From contig JADIYM010000020.1 in NCBI GenBank assembly GCA_016705245.1, positions 67,169 through 131,168 of the forward strand: a DNA stretch of 64,000 nucleotides, written 5' to 3'. The notes beneath the pieces are model-generated. The model was given only the letters and a program-made list of their open reading frames with translations. It was not told where the DNA came from and made no database searches. The DNA is from Blastocatellia bacterium. Lineage in GTDB: Bacteria; Acidobacteriota; Blastocatellia; UBA7656; JADIYM01. Position numbers and translations under genes: made by a program. Positions 17,303-25,598 of the stretch are shown here, piece by piece (within the stretch, counting starts at the first letter, position 1; each line of letters opens with the position of its first letter).

Positions 17303-18913
17303 CTACTTCTTCTCGTCGTCGTGCAGTCGGCCGTCGACGGGTTCCTCGGGGAATGTCGGCGGCGCCATCGGATCGATGGTCGCCGCACCGCCCGGCGAGA
17401 CGCCGTGCGTACCGATTTCGTGTTCGAGCTCGTGCTGCAGATGGCTGTGCTTCCTGCCGTAGAAGAAGTAGATCGCCACACCGATCAGCAGCCAGATGAT
17501 CAGCCGGTACCAGTTCTCCACCGGCAACGAGAACATCAGGAGCATGCAGATCGCAATTCCGGCGATCGGAATGGCCGGACTGAACGGTACGCGGAACGGC
17601 CGATGGGCGTCCGGGTGTGTCTTGCGCATTACGAGGACCGCCGCGCATACGATGACGAACGCGAGCAACGTCCCGATGTTGACGAGCTCGGCGAGAATGC
17701 GCAGCGGGAGGAAGGCGGACATCAATGCCACGGCCAATCCCGTGAGGATCGTCGACTTCCACGGAGTCCTGAACCTGTCGTGGATTGCTCCGAAGAACGA
17801 CGGCGGTACGAGGCCGTCTCGCGCCATTGCAAGCATGACTCGCGGCTGGCTGAGCATCATCACGAGCAGCACCGACGTGATGCCCGTCAGGGCGCCGAGC
17901 GAGATGATGAACTGCGCCCACGGCAGCCCAACCGTCTCGAACGCCTTCGAGACGGGAGCGTTGATGTCGATCTGGTTGTACGGAACCATGCCCGTCAGGA
18001 CGGCGGCGACCGCGATGTAGAGCACCGTGCAGACGATGAGGCTCGTGATGATCCCGATCGGCACGTCGCGCTGCGGGTTCTTGGCTTCCTCGGAGTGCGT
18101 AGAGACGGAATCGAACCCGATGTACGCGAAAAAGATGGTCGCCGCGCCGGCCATCATGCCCAGTGGAGCACCGCCTGCGTCGGTCATTCCCGAAATAGAT
18201 TTTCCGAAGAAGCTCACGCCAGTGTAGCCGTACGGCGCGAAGTCGCGTGTCCAGTTCGCCGGATCCACGTAGAACGCGCCGACGACGATGACGAAGAGCA
18301 CGACAGCGAGCTTCACCATGACCATCGCAGCGTTGATCGACGCGCTCTCCTGAATTCCCTTGACCAGAATGACCGTCAGGACGAACGTGATGACGACCGC
18401 AGGGAGGTTCATGAACGTGTGCGTGGACACGAGATGGCCGAGCGTCGGGTCGTAATCGAACGGCGCACTCGACAGCACCTCCGGAATTTTTATGCCGAAG
18501 AGCCCGATGAAGTCCTGGAAGTAGTGCGACCACCCGTTCGCGACGGTTGCCGAGCCAACCGCGTATTCGAGGACCAGATCCCAGCCGATGATCCACGCGA
18601 AGAGCTCGCCCAGAGTCGCGTACGCGTACGTGTAGGCCGAGCCCGCGACCGGGACCATTGCCGCGAACTCGGCGTAGCAGAGCGCCGCGAAGATGCAGGC
18701 AATGCCGGCGACGACGAACGAAAGCATTAGGGCCGGCCCGGTTTTGTCGTGTGCCGCCACGCCGGTGAGCACGAAGATGCCGGTGCCGATGATGGCGCCG
18801 ACGCCGAGGCTGGTGAGCTGGACCGGGCCGAGGATGCGGCGCAGGCGATGCTCGCCGTGAAGCTCGCGAAGCAACACCTCGAGCGGCTTCGTCGAGAACA
18901 TCTGGTTGGGCAT
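17303..18913 (-). CDS. APC-superfamily cationic amino-acid permease
   Basis: The 536-residue protein has about 12-14 hydrophobic segments and the family opening LTSLGVGAIIGTGIFVLTG in the first helix. Other marks are AEFAAMVPVAGSAYTYAY, FFAYIGFDSVSTHSEEAKNPQRDVPIGI and SQPRVMLAMARDGLVP. These are typical of the YfnA/CAT group of amino acid/proton transporters in the inner membrane. The His/Glu-rich C-terminal tail after the last helix is cytoplasmic. Start ATG 18913. Substrate cannot be fixed from sequence; cationic amino acids are the family norm. Confidence 0.92.
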   Translation of the reverse strand: MPNQMFSTKPLEVLLRELHGEHRLRRILGPVQLTSLGVGAIIGTGIFVLTGVAAHDKTGPALMLSFVVAGIACIFAALCYAEFAAMVPVAGSAYTYAYATLGELFAWIIGWDLVLEYAVGSATVANGWSHYFQDFIGLFGIKIPEVLSSAPFDYDPTLGHLVSTHTFMNLPAVVITFVLTVILVKGIQESASINAAMVMVKLAVVLFVIVVGAFYVDPANWTRDFAPYGYTGVSFFGKSISGMTDAGGAPLGMMAGAATIFFAYIGFDSVSTHSEEAKNPQRDVPIGIITSLIVCTVLYIAVAAVLTGMVPYNQIDINAPVSKAFETVGLPWAQFIISLGALTGITSVLLVMMLSQPRVMLAMARDGLVPPSFFGAIHDRFRTPWKSTILTGLAVALMSAFLPLRILAELVNIGTLLAFVIVCAAVLVMRKTHPDAHRPFRVPFSPAIPIAGIAICMLLMFSLPVENWYRLIIWLLIGVAIYFFYGRKHSHLQHELEHEIGTHGVSPGGAATIDPMAPPTFPEEPVDGRLHDDEKK

Positions 18914-18985
18914 TGAGACCTCCGCGTGGAGTGGAGAAAAGCGCGCCGATCATCACCGAAATGGCATGGGGGCACAAGGGAAAAG

Positions 18986-19067
18986 CCTTTCGCGTCTTTG
19001 CGCCTTTGCGCCTTTGCGCCTTTGCGCGAGATTCCGCGCAAAGGCGCAAAGACGCAAAGACGCAAAG
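18986..19067. repeat. Intergenic inverted repeat, TTTGCGCC family
   Basis: The left arm is four tandem copies of the 8-mer tttgcgcc and variants. The right arm (from 19035) is its complement. It lies between divergent transporter genes, within the upstream open frame of the MFS gene, and argues for the later MFS start. Confidence 0.87.
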
Positions 19068-19116
19068 CAACAGACCGTTTGCAATAGTCCCCCCGATCGC
19101 CGATGCTTTGGCCCGC

Positions 19117-20415
19117 GTGGATTCGACCGAGCCCATCGTCCCCCACCAGCCACCCGTCACGCGCCGCGAGATCTTCGGCTGGTGCATGTACGACGTCGCC
19201 GACTCGGCCTTCACGACCGTAATCGTCACCGTCATCTACGCGCCGTATTTCACGACGGTCGTTGCAGGCAGCACCGGATACGGCGACTCGCTGTGGGCAC
19301 TCGCAAACTCGGTGTCGGGCGTTGCAGTCGCGCTGCTGGCGCCAATCCTCGGGGCGATCGCGGACTTTTCGGGTGCGCGCAAGAAGTTCCTCGCCGTTTG
19401 CGGCGCGATCATCGTCATCTTCACCGCGTCGCTCGGATTGGTGCAGCCGGGCATGGTCGCACTGGGGATCATCCTCTACATCATCGCGAACGTCGGATTC
19501 ACGGGCGGCGGCATCTTCATCGACAGCTTCCTTCCGGGCATCTCGAACGAAAAAAACGTCGGCCGGATCTCGGGCACCAAGTGGGCCCTGGGTTATGCAA
19601 GTGGACTGGTCGCGCTGGCGCTCTGTCTTCCGCTCGTCGGAGACGGCGGCCCCGGTGTCCGGTGGGTGCCTGTCCTGGTGGCCGCGTACTACGCGATCAT
19701 GGTGCTGCCGACGTTCTTCCTGCTTCGGGAACGCAGCGAGCCCAAGCCCCTTCCAGCCGGCAAGAACTACGTCACGTTCGCCTTTTCGCAGCTCGGCGAC
19801 ACGATGAAACACCTGAAGCAGTATCGTGAGCTGCTGAAGCTATTTGCGTCGTTCCTCGTCTACAACGAAGGCATCAACACGGTCATCGCCTTCGCCGCGG
19901 TCTACGCGATCAAGACGGTCGGGTTCTCGCAGGACCAGGTCATCGTGCTCTTCATCGTCCTGAACGTCATCGCAGTGGTCGGCGCCTTCGGGTTCGGCGC
20001 CATAGCCGACCGGATCGGGCAGAAGAACACGATTTTCATCACTCTCGCCATCTGGACCACGGCCGTCGTCGTCGCGTATTTCACGTATTCGGTGAACATG
20101 TTCTGGGTCGTCGCGGCATTGGCCGGCATCGGCATGGGCTCAACGCAGTCGGTCACGCGCAGTCTCGTTGCACAGTTCGTGCCGAATGCGCGCTCGGCCG
20201 AGTTCTTCGGGTTTCTCGGGATCTCGGGCAAGGCGATCAGCTTCGTCGGCGTAAACGTCTTCGCGTGGATCTCGGATCTCTCGGGGAGCCAGCGGCCGGC
20301 GATCCTGACTATCGGGATCTTCTTCATCCTCGGAGCGATCGTGCTGTCGACGGTGAACGAGGCGCGCGGCAAGGCGGCGCGCGAGCTCGAAGGGGAAGCG
20401 CACTCGGTCGGGTGA
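19117..20415 (+). CDS. MFS transporter, UMF1 family
   Basis: The reading frame is open from 18913, but the first 60 codons run through an intergenic inverted repeat. GTG 19117 (MDSTEPIVPHQPP) is the first plausible start after it; TTG 19108 is possible, and no strong ribosome site is visible for either. The product has about 12 transmembrane segments and UMF1/Atg22-like signatures: FGWCMYDVADSAFTTVI, FTGGGIFIDSFLPGI, RISGTKWALGYASGL and TRSLVAQFVPNARSAEFFGF. UMF1 proteins are proposed small-molecule effluxers; the substrate is unknown. The end is convergent with the cupin gene. Confidence 0.88.
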   Translation: MDSTEPIVPHQPPVTRREIFGWCMYDVADSAFTTVIVTVIYAPYFTTVVAGSTGYGDSLWALANSVSGVAVALLAPILGAIADFSGARKKFLAVCGAIIVIFTASLGLVQPGMVALGIILYIIANVGFTGGGIFIDSFLPGISNEKNVGRISGTKWALGYASGLVALALCLPLVGDGGPGVRWVPVLVAAYYAIMVLPTFFLLRERSEPKPLPAGKNYVTFAFSQLGDTMKHLKQYRELLKLFASFLVYNEGINTVIAFAAVYAIKTVGFSQDQVIVLFIVLNVIAVVGAFGFGAIADRIGQKNTIFITLAIWTTAVVVAYFTYSVNMFWVVAALAGIGMGSTQSVTRSLVAQFVPNARSAEFFGFLGISGKAISFVGVNVFAWISDLSGSQRPAILTIGIFFILGAIVLSTVNEARGKAARELEGEAHSVG

Positions 20416-20428
20416 GCCCGGCGGTCGT

Positions 20429-20573
20429 CCCCGTTTTTCGAGCCGCGAGCGGTAGCGAGCGTCCCACGGACAGACGCGCGTTTTCGAACCATACTGATTC
20501 CCGCAACGAATAAGCGTAAGAGTCCACGGAATGTCCGTGGGACGCTCGCTACCGCTCGCGGCTCGAAAACGGG
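20429..20573. repeat. Intergenic inverted repeat, CGAGCGGTAGCGAGCG family
   Basis: Arms of about 40 bp (20429-20471 and 20533-20573), containing gagcggtagcgagcgtcc and its complement, flank a 60-bp spacer. A second member is at 40229-40351. It lies between convergent genes. Confidence 0.85.
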
Positions 20574-20580
20574 AAGCCGC

Positions 20581-21132
20581 TTACAGGCGCTGGTTCGACG
20601 TCGAGCACAGGATCAGCAGAACACAGCCGGAATCCGTCACGAGAGAACTGTGGTCAGACGACGTCTCGTAGCGGACGTAATCTCCGGTCGCAACCGACGA
20701 GCCGTCGTCGCGGACCGTGCCCTGCACCACGAAACACTCCTCGACACCCCCGTGACGATGCGGTGGATATTTCGCGCCGGGCTCCAACTGGAGGAGAAAG
20801 CTCACTCGTTGCGACTGCTCGTCGAGGAACAGGTTTCGTCGACGGACTCCCGGAATTCCGGTTTCCATCCACGGGCTCTCGTCAGCGCGCAGCACGAACG
20901 GCGGCGGCGCGGCCTCTGCGGCGACCTGGGCGAGAAGCCGGTCGCGAAGCGACGGCGGCGGCGTCGCCAGGGAGGCGAACGCCATCTCGCCGAGCAGGAG
21001 CTCAGCCGCGAGCAGTTCCTCGATCGACGCTTCGTCGGTCGCGACGGCGCCGGACTCCGGTTCGCCATTGACGCCGAGTGCGTGCATCCAGGTTTCCTCA
21101 GACAGGGGGTGGGCGGAGCGCTTATCGGTCAT
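20581..21132 (-). CDS. ChrR-type cupin anti-sigma factor
   Basis: The 183-residue product has an N-terminal helical part and a C-terminal cupin (PHRHGGVEECFVVQGTVRDDG at about 125-145), the layout of ChrR-like anti-sigma factors in which the cupin senses a ligand or oxidant through metal. ATG 21132 overlaps the end of the upstream sigma gene by 11 bases (ATGACCGATAA), indicating translational coupling, and has GAAGGGGG upstream. The usual N-terminal zinc cysteines of ChrR are not visible, so metal binding there is doubtful. Its partner is almost certainly the sigma factor at 21122-21730. Confidence 0.85.
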   Translation of the reverse strand: MTDKRSAHPLSEETWMHALGVNGEPESGAVATDEASIEELLAAELLLGEMAFASLATPPPSLRDRLLAQVAAEAAPPPFVLRADESPWMETGIPGVRRRNLFLDEQSQRVSFLLQLEPGAKYPPHRHGGVEECFVVQGTVRDDGSSVATGDYVRYETSSDHSSLVTDSGCVLLILCSTSNQRL

Positions 21133-21730
21133 CGTCGCCCCCTTCGGCATCCGACAGGGGCGCCAGGTATTCGCGGAGCTTCTCCATGCCGAGCCGGATC
21201 CGCGTCTTGACCGTTCCCAGCGGCAGATTCAGCTTCGCCGCGATCTCGCTGTGACTCAGTCCCGAAAAATATGCTACGTCGATGACTTCGCGCTGTTCCG
21301 GTGACAGACGTTCGAGCGCTGCGCGGACGATGCGCTGCCGTTCGGTCGCAAGAGTCGATGCCTCGGGATTGTCGGTCGCAATGGCGCGCTCGATTGGCGA
21401 GTCTTCGAGTGCGGTCTCGGAGTTGCGGGCCGATGCGGACGATCTGAGGCGATCGAGCGCGCGCGTCCGGGCCATGCAGAGCAGCCAGGCCGACGGATTG
21501 CCCCTGCTGATGTCGTAGGTGGCGGCCTTGCGCCAGACCTGCATGTAGACGTCGAGCGTGGCCTCTTCGGCCGCCCCTGGATCGCGGAGAATCCGCAGTG
21601 CAAGGCCATACACGACGCGGTTCGTCTGGTCGTAGAGCGCGGCCATCGCGGCCTGGTCGCCGGCGGCGATGCTTGCCACGAGCACGCCCAACTCCCGTTC
21701 GGCTGCTCGCACGTTGGCCGTTGCACTCAC
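21122..21730 (-). CDS. ECF RNA polymerase sigma factor (SigK-like), partner of ChrR-type protein
   Basis: Region 2 is seen in MAALYDQTNRVVYGLALRILRD and AEEATLDVYMQVWRKAATYD, and region 4 in ALERLSPEQREVIDVAYFSGLSHSEIAAKLNLPLGTVKTRIR. The frame reaches a TTG at 21784, but GTG 21730 has a TGGAG ribosome site and was chosen (202 residues). The stop overlaps the start of the cupin anti-sigma gene. The pair probably controls an envelope or oxidative stress regulon. The C-terminal acidic tail EGGDDDR is unremarkable. Confidence 0.88.
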   Translation of the reverse strand: MSATANVRAAERELGVLVASIAAGDQAAMAALYDQTNRVVYGLALRILRDPGAAEEATLDVYMQVWRKAATYDISRGNPSAWLLCMARTRALDRLRSSASARNSETALEDSPIERAIATDNPEASTLATERQRIVRAALERLSPEQREVIDVAYFSGLSHSEIAAKLNLPLGTVKTRIRLGMEKLREYLAPLSDAEGGDDDR

Positions 21731-21844
21731 CGCTCGAGACTCCAGACTGTCCGAAGGATTGGGGCCCGTCGCCGGCCGCCGCAAAACGTCGCGAGAATAG
21801 GCTTCGAATCGGGGGGCGTCAAGACACGGGCCCCAAAACAGAAA

Positions 21845-21884
21845 CAGGCCGCGACGTGGTCGGTGGGACCAGTGTCGCGGCCTG
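21845..21884 (-). terminator. Rho-independent terminator after the LTXXQ-protein gene
   Basis: An 11-bp perfect GC-rich stem (CAGGCCGCGAC with its complement) lies 21 bases past the stop codon of the minus-strand gene. On that strand it is followed by TTTCTGTTTT. Confidence 0.85.
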
Positions 21885-21905
21885 CTGCCGAAGAACTCGG
21901 ACTTC

Positions 21906-22436
21906 CTACCGTTTGTGGTGCCCGCCCTTGTGAGCGCTGCGGGCCTCCTTGAGCTTGGTCCGCTGCTCAGGGGTCAGCACCTGCATGACCTTCATGCGTG
22001 TGCCCGTCGACAGTCGCATCATCTCGGTCTGCGCGGCCGACAGTTCGAGAATCATGGAATCGACGGTTGACTGACTGACGGGTTCGGCCGCCATCGCCTC
22101 TTCGAGGGAACGCCGTTTCGCGGCCACGTTGCTTCGAGCGGCCTTGTGAGCCTCGCCGTCGGCCTTGCGGATCTCGTCGATGCGGGTGCGCTGCTCGTCG
22201 GTCAGGCCGATGAGCTCGGCGGCGCGGCCGAACATTCCACCGCGGCCGTGACGCCCGCCGCCCCTGCCTGCTCGGCCCTTGCGGCCTTCACGGCCTTGCC
22301 GGTCGAGGCGTTCGCCCTGCTGGGCCGGATTGTCGGACGGCGCCTGCGCGGCATCCTGTGCGAGAACGGGGCTGCCAGCGAGCGCGAGCGCGAAGAGCGA
22401 GGCTGCGGCGAAGGGTGCTTTGAGCTTATGAATCAT
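21906..22436 (-). CDS. Exported Spy/CpxP-like LTXXQ-motif protein
   Basis: ATG 22436 follows GGGAGGTC and opens a signal peptide (MIHKLKAPFAAASLFALALAGSPVLAQ). The 176-residue protein has a Gly/Arg/His-rich stretch at about 45-70, then a helical domain with two LTXXQ-type motifs (LIGLTDEQRTRIDEI and VLTPEQRTKLKEA). These are hallmarks of the periplasmic Spy/CpxP chaperone and metal-sensing family. The C-terminus is Lys/His-rich (HKGGHHKR), possibly metal-binding. The frame extends upstream through an inverted repeat and those codons were rejected. It has its own terminator. Confidence 0.85.
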   Translation of the reverse strand: MIHKLKAPFAAASLFALALAGSPVLAQDAAQAPSDNPAQQGERLDRQGREGRKGRAGRGGGRHGRGGMFGRAAELIGLTDEQRTRIDEIRKADGEAHKAARSNVAAKRRSLEEAMAAEPVSQSTVDSMILELSAAQTEMMRLSTGTRMKVMQVLTPEQRTKLKEARSAHKGGHHKR

Positions 22437-22525
22437 ATGAATCTGGTGACCTCCCACTTGATCGTATTGAAGCGACAGTTGGAGGCTCCTGTGGCCCGGA
22501 AAGTTTGCCGAAGTCCGGGCTCTGA

Positions 22526-22618
22526 GCCTCCGTGCCTCTGAGCCTCCGTGCCTCTGTGTGCGTAGCGTCTTCAGAGCTTCGCACGCAGAGCCACAGAGAA
22601 ACAGAGACACGGAGGCAC
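22526..22618. repeat. Intergenic inverted repeat, CTCTGTG family
   Basis: Arms of about 44 bp meet at gtgcgtagc/gcttcgcac. It lies in the 353-bp gap between divergent genes (LTXXQ protein and asnA). I see no other gene in this gap. Confidence 0.83.
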
Positions 22619-22789
22619 GAAACACGGGCGCCCTCTGCGGAAAACCGCCTCGCATTCGAGAGCATGTCCCCAATCTGACGGTGGATTCGGGTCGAACATG
22701 CCGCAATTGCTGTGATTTACCTACGGAACGCAAGTTGTATCTCTCGTGCTCTGTTGGTTCGAGTCATGCGACCGAAAGGAGCAGTCATT

Positions 22790-23926
22790 ATGTCATCAGC
22801 CGAAAAACGCGCCGATCTGGCCGGTCCAGGCATCGGCAACTACGCACAACTCGCGACGGTTCTGCCGACGGGATACGCCTCGTTGCTGACGCCCAAGGAG
22901 ACGCAGATTGCGATCACCGGCGTGAAGCGGTACATCGAGGACAACCTCTGCCGCGAACTGAACCTGATCCGCGTCGAAGTCCCGCTCATCGTGGACGTCG
23001 AGAGCGGAGTAAACGACTACCTGGATCGCGACGGCTCGCGAACCCCGGTCCAGTTCCACATTTCGAACGACCACAACGCGAACCCGATCGAAGCGCAGGT
23101 CGTGCAGGCCGCGACGAAGTGGAAGAGGGTCGCCCTCAAGCAGTTCGGCATGGAGCCCGGCGAGGGCCTCGTCACCGACATGCGCGCCGTGCGCAAGGAC
23201 TACTTCCTCGACCACGACCACAGCGCATACGTCGACCAGTGGGACTGGGAGAAGGCAATCACGGCCGCGGACCGCAACCTGACGGTCCTCACCGACACGG
23301 TGAAGGGAATCTGGAGGGTCCTGACGGGAGCCGAGGATTACGCCCTTGATCTCTACCCGCAGCTGAAGGATCCGCGATTCCCGAGCCTTCCCAAGGACCT
23401 GACCTTCATCCACGCCGAAGAGATTCTCGAGAAGTACCCGGACCTCCCGCGCAAGCAGCGCGAGACGGCCATCCTGCAGGAGTATCCGGCCGTGTTCATC
23501 TACGGCATCGGCTGGACGCTCGAGGACGGGTATCCGCACGAAATGCGCGCGGCGGACTACGACGACTGGGTAACGCCGACGACGTCAAAGGACGGAAGGC
23601 CGATGCACGGCCTCAACGGCGACATCCTTGTCTGGAACCACTTGACGAAGCGCCGGCACGAGCTGAGCTCGATGGGCATCCGCGTGAACGCCGAGACGCT
23701 CAGGCAGCAGCTGGAGATGACCAACCAGCTCGACTTCCTCGAGCTGCCGTACCACAAGGCGGTCATGGCGAATGAGCTGCCCCTGAGCATCGGTGGCGGC
23801 ATCGGACAGTCGCGGGTGCTGATGCAGCTGCTGCGCAAGGCCCACCTCGGCGAGGTGAGCGTCACGGTGTGGCCGAAGATCCTGAAGGAGCTTTGCGTGG
23901 AGAGGAACATTCACGTTCTCGAGTAG
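22790..23926 (+). CDS. asnA: Aspartate-ammonia ligase (asparagine synthetase A)
   Basis: The 378-residue product resembles AsnA, a class II tRNA-synthetase-like enzyme making asparagine from aspartate, ammonia and ATP in the cytoplasm. Matching stretches include NLIRVEVPLIVDVESGVNDYLDRDGSRTPVQFHI, DHSAYVDQWDWEKAI, LNGDILVWN, ELSSMGIRVN and LPLSIGGGIGQSRVLMQLLRKAHLGEV. ATG 22790 is preceded by GAAAGGAG; earlier in-frame codons lack support. It is somewhat longer than the about 330 residues of E. coli AsnA but complete. Confidence 0.95.
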   Translation: MSSAEKRADLAGPGIGNYAQLATVLPTGYASLLTPKETQIAITGVKRYIEDNLCRELNLIRVEVPLIVDVESGVNDYLDRDGSRTPVQFHISNDHNANPIEAQVVQAATKWKRVALKQFGMEPGEGLVTDMRAVRKDYFLDHDHSAYVDQWDWEKAITAADRNLTVLTDTVKGIWRVLTGAEDYALDLYPQLKDPRFPSLPKDLTFIHAEEILEKYPDLPRKQRETAILQEYPAVFIYGIGWTLEDGYPHEMRAADYDDWVTPTTSKDGRPMHGLNGDILVWNHLTKRRHELSSMGIRVNAETLRQQLEMTNQLDFLELPYHKAVMANELPLSIGGGIGQSRVLMQLLRKAHLGEVSVTVWPKILKELCVERNIHVLE

Positions 23927-23950
23927 TGGACTGTCGCAACGGGCAGTCTT

Positions 23951-24012
23951 GACCGCGGATTCGCACCGATCGACGAGAACACTCGCCGTCCATCCGTGTG
24001 AATCCGCGGTTT
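23951..24012. repeat. Imperfect inverted repeat after asnA
   Basis: The arms accgcggattcgcac... and ...gtgtgaatccgcggt pair over about 25 bp with a few mismatches. It lies 25 bp past the asnA stop and may be its terminator or another member of the hairpin set. Confidence 0.6.
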
Positions 24013-24070
24013 CATTTTGCGGCGCGTCCGGCGCTTGGTCGAGGTGTGCGACTGCAGTCACGTTCCCGCA

Positions 24071-24170
24071 CTCGGCGACTCTGCGTCGGCCCTCCGCGTC
24101 TCTGCGGGAAACGCGACCACACGAACGAGTTTCCCGCAGAGACGCGGAGGGCCGACGCAGAGTCGCGGAG
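24071..24170. repeat. Intergenic inverted repeat, GCAGAGACGCGGAG family
   Basis: Near-perfect 42-bp arms (24071-24112 and 24129-24170) made of cgcgtctctgcggg-type words. It lies between tandem plus-strand genes in the 325-bp gap 23927-24251, which has no gene. Confidence 0.86.
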
Positions 24171-24251
24171 AACCCCTCGCTACCGCCCGGGGTTCCGGTC
24201 GCCCCCAGGTGCTACACTCCCTCCCCGATCAGGACACCCACGGAGGCGCGC

Positions 24252-25598
24252 ATGCGACGACTACTGCTCTCGATCTGCGCCGCGGCACTCGTTGCCGCCG
24301 CGCTCCCGACGCCCGCCGCGGCACAGAAGCTCGCCGTCGGACGTCACACCCTCGACAACGGGATGACGGTCCTCACCCACGAAGACCACTCCATCCCGAT
24401 GATCAGCCTGTACGTTTTCTACCGCGTCGGCTCGCGCAACGAACGCCCGGGCATCACCGGCGTGTCGCACCTCTTCGAGCACATGATGTTCAACGGCTCG
24501 GCCAAATACGGACCGAAGCAGTTCGACCTCGTGCTCGAGAACGCCGGCAGCGGCGGCAATGGCTACACGACCTACGACTTCACCGCCTACCTCGAGACCT
24601 TCCCGCGCGAAGCCCTCCCGGCCGTCCTCGACCTCGAGGCCGACCGCATGCGCAGCCTGACCATCGGCGAGAAGAACCTCGAGCAGGAACGCGGCATCGT
24701 CAAGGAAGAGCCCCGCGTCAGCACCGACAACAGCCCGCAGGGCCGCATGTTCGAGGAGATGCTGGCGGCCGCATTCGTCGCGCATCCGTACCAATGGCCG
24801 GTCGTCGGCTGGATGGGCGATCTCGACGCGATAAAGCTCGAGGAGGCGCAGCGCTACTTCGACACCTACTACGGCCCGAACAACGCCACGCTCGTCGTCA
24901 CCGGCGACTTCAAGACCGAAGACCTGCTGAAGGAAGTCCGCGCGTCGTTCGGCGCCGTTCCGAAGCGTGGCGCGCCTCAGCCCGTTCCGAATTCGGAGCC
25001 GGAGCAGAAGGGCGAGCGCCGGGTCTCGCTCGTTTACGACGCGTCGCTTCCGGCGGTCATGCTCGGCTACAAGACGCCTGCCGCGCGCCACGCGGACGCG
25101 CCAGCGCTCGAAGTGTTGTCGACGATCCTCGGCACCGGCGAGTCGTCGCGGCTCTATCGCAAGCTCGTCTACGGACAGGTCGCGACCGAAGTGAACTCGA
25201 GTTTCATGACGTATGCCGACCCGATGCTCTTCACCTTCTATGCCCAGGCGCAGGAGAAGACGACCGCCGCCCAGTGCGAGGCCGCAATCGCTGAAGTCCT
25301 TCGCGACGTCAAGTCCGGCGGCGTAACGGCCGACGAGCTGCAGAAAGCGAAGAACCTGCTGCGCGCCGGGGTGATCAACAACCTGCAGACGATCGAGAGC
25401 AAGGCGAACCTCATCGGCTCGTTCGAAGTGCAATACGGCGACTGGAGGGCGCTGACGACGATTCTCGATCGGTACGACGCGGTCACGAGCGACGACATCA
25501 AGCGCGTTGCCGCCGAATACTTCAACGACAACCGCAAGACGGTCGTCACGCTCGTGCTGCCGGAGGCGGCGAAGGAGGTGGCCAATGCGCCGAAGTAA
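24252..25598 (+). CDS. M16 zinc metallopeptidase, catalytic subunit
   Basis: ATG 24252 starts a signal peptide (MRRLLLSICAAALVAAALPTPAAAQ) right after the CGGAGG ribosome site. The 448-residue exported protein has the inverted zinc motif HXXEH in SHLFEHMMFNG, plus a downstream glutamate region (EQERGIVKEEPR), so it should be an active pitrilysin-type protease. The C-terminal M16 domain (VSLVYDASLPAVMLGYKTPAA) is also present. The stop overlaps the next gene by 14 bases, and the two products are expected to form a heterodimer, as in other bacterial M16 pairs. Confidence 0.93.
   Translation: MRRLLLSICAAALVAAALPTPAAAQKLAVGRHTLDNGMTVLTHEDHSIPMISLYVFYRVGSRNERPGITGVSHLFEHMMFNGSAKYGPKQFDLVLENAGSGGNGYTTYDFTAYLETFPREALPAVLDLEADRMRSLTIGEKNLEQERGIVKEEPRVSTDNSPQGRMFEEMLAAAFVAHPYQWPVVGWMGDLDAIKLEEAQRYFDTYYGPNNATLVVTGDFKTEDLLKEVRASFGAVPKRGAPQPVPNSEPEQKGERRVSLVYDASLPAVMLGYKTPAARHADAPALEVLSTILGTGESSRLYRKLVYGQVATEVNSSFMTYADPMLFTFYAQAQEKTTAAQCEAAIAEVLRDVKSGGVTADELQKAKNLLRAGVINNLQTIESKANLIGSFEVQYGDWRALTTILDRYDAVTSDDIKRVAAEYFNDNRKTVVTLVLPEAAKEVANAPK

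Noticed and set aside
18913..19116. N-terminal extension of the MFS protein
   Set aside because: The codons translate an inverted repeat; the family begins after it.
24071..24170. Possible CRISPR-like or clustered repeat
   Set aside because: It is a single inverted repeat, not an array of direct repeats with spacers; no cas genes are present.
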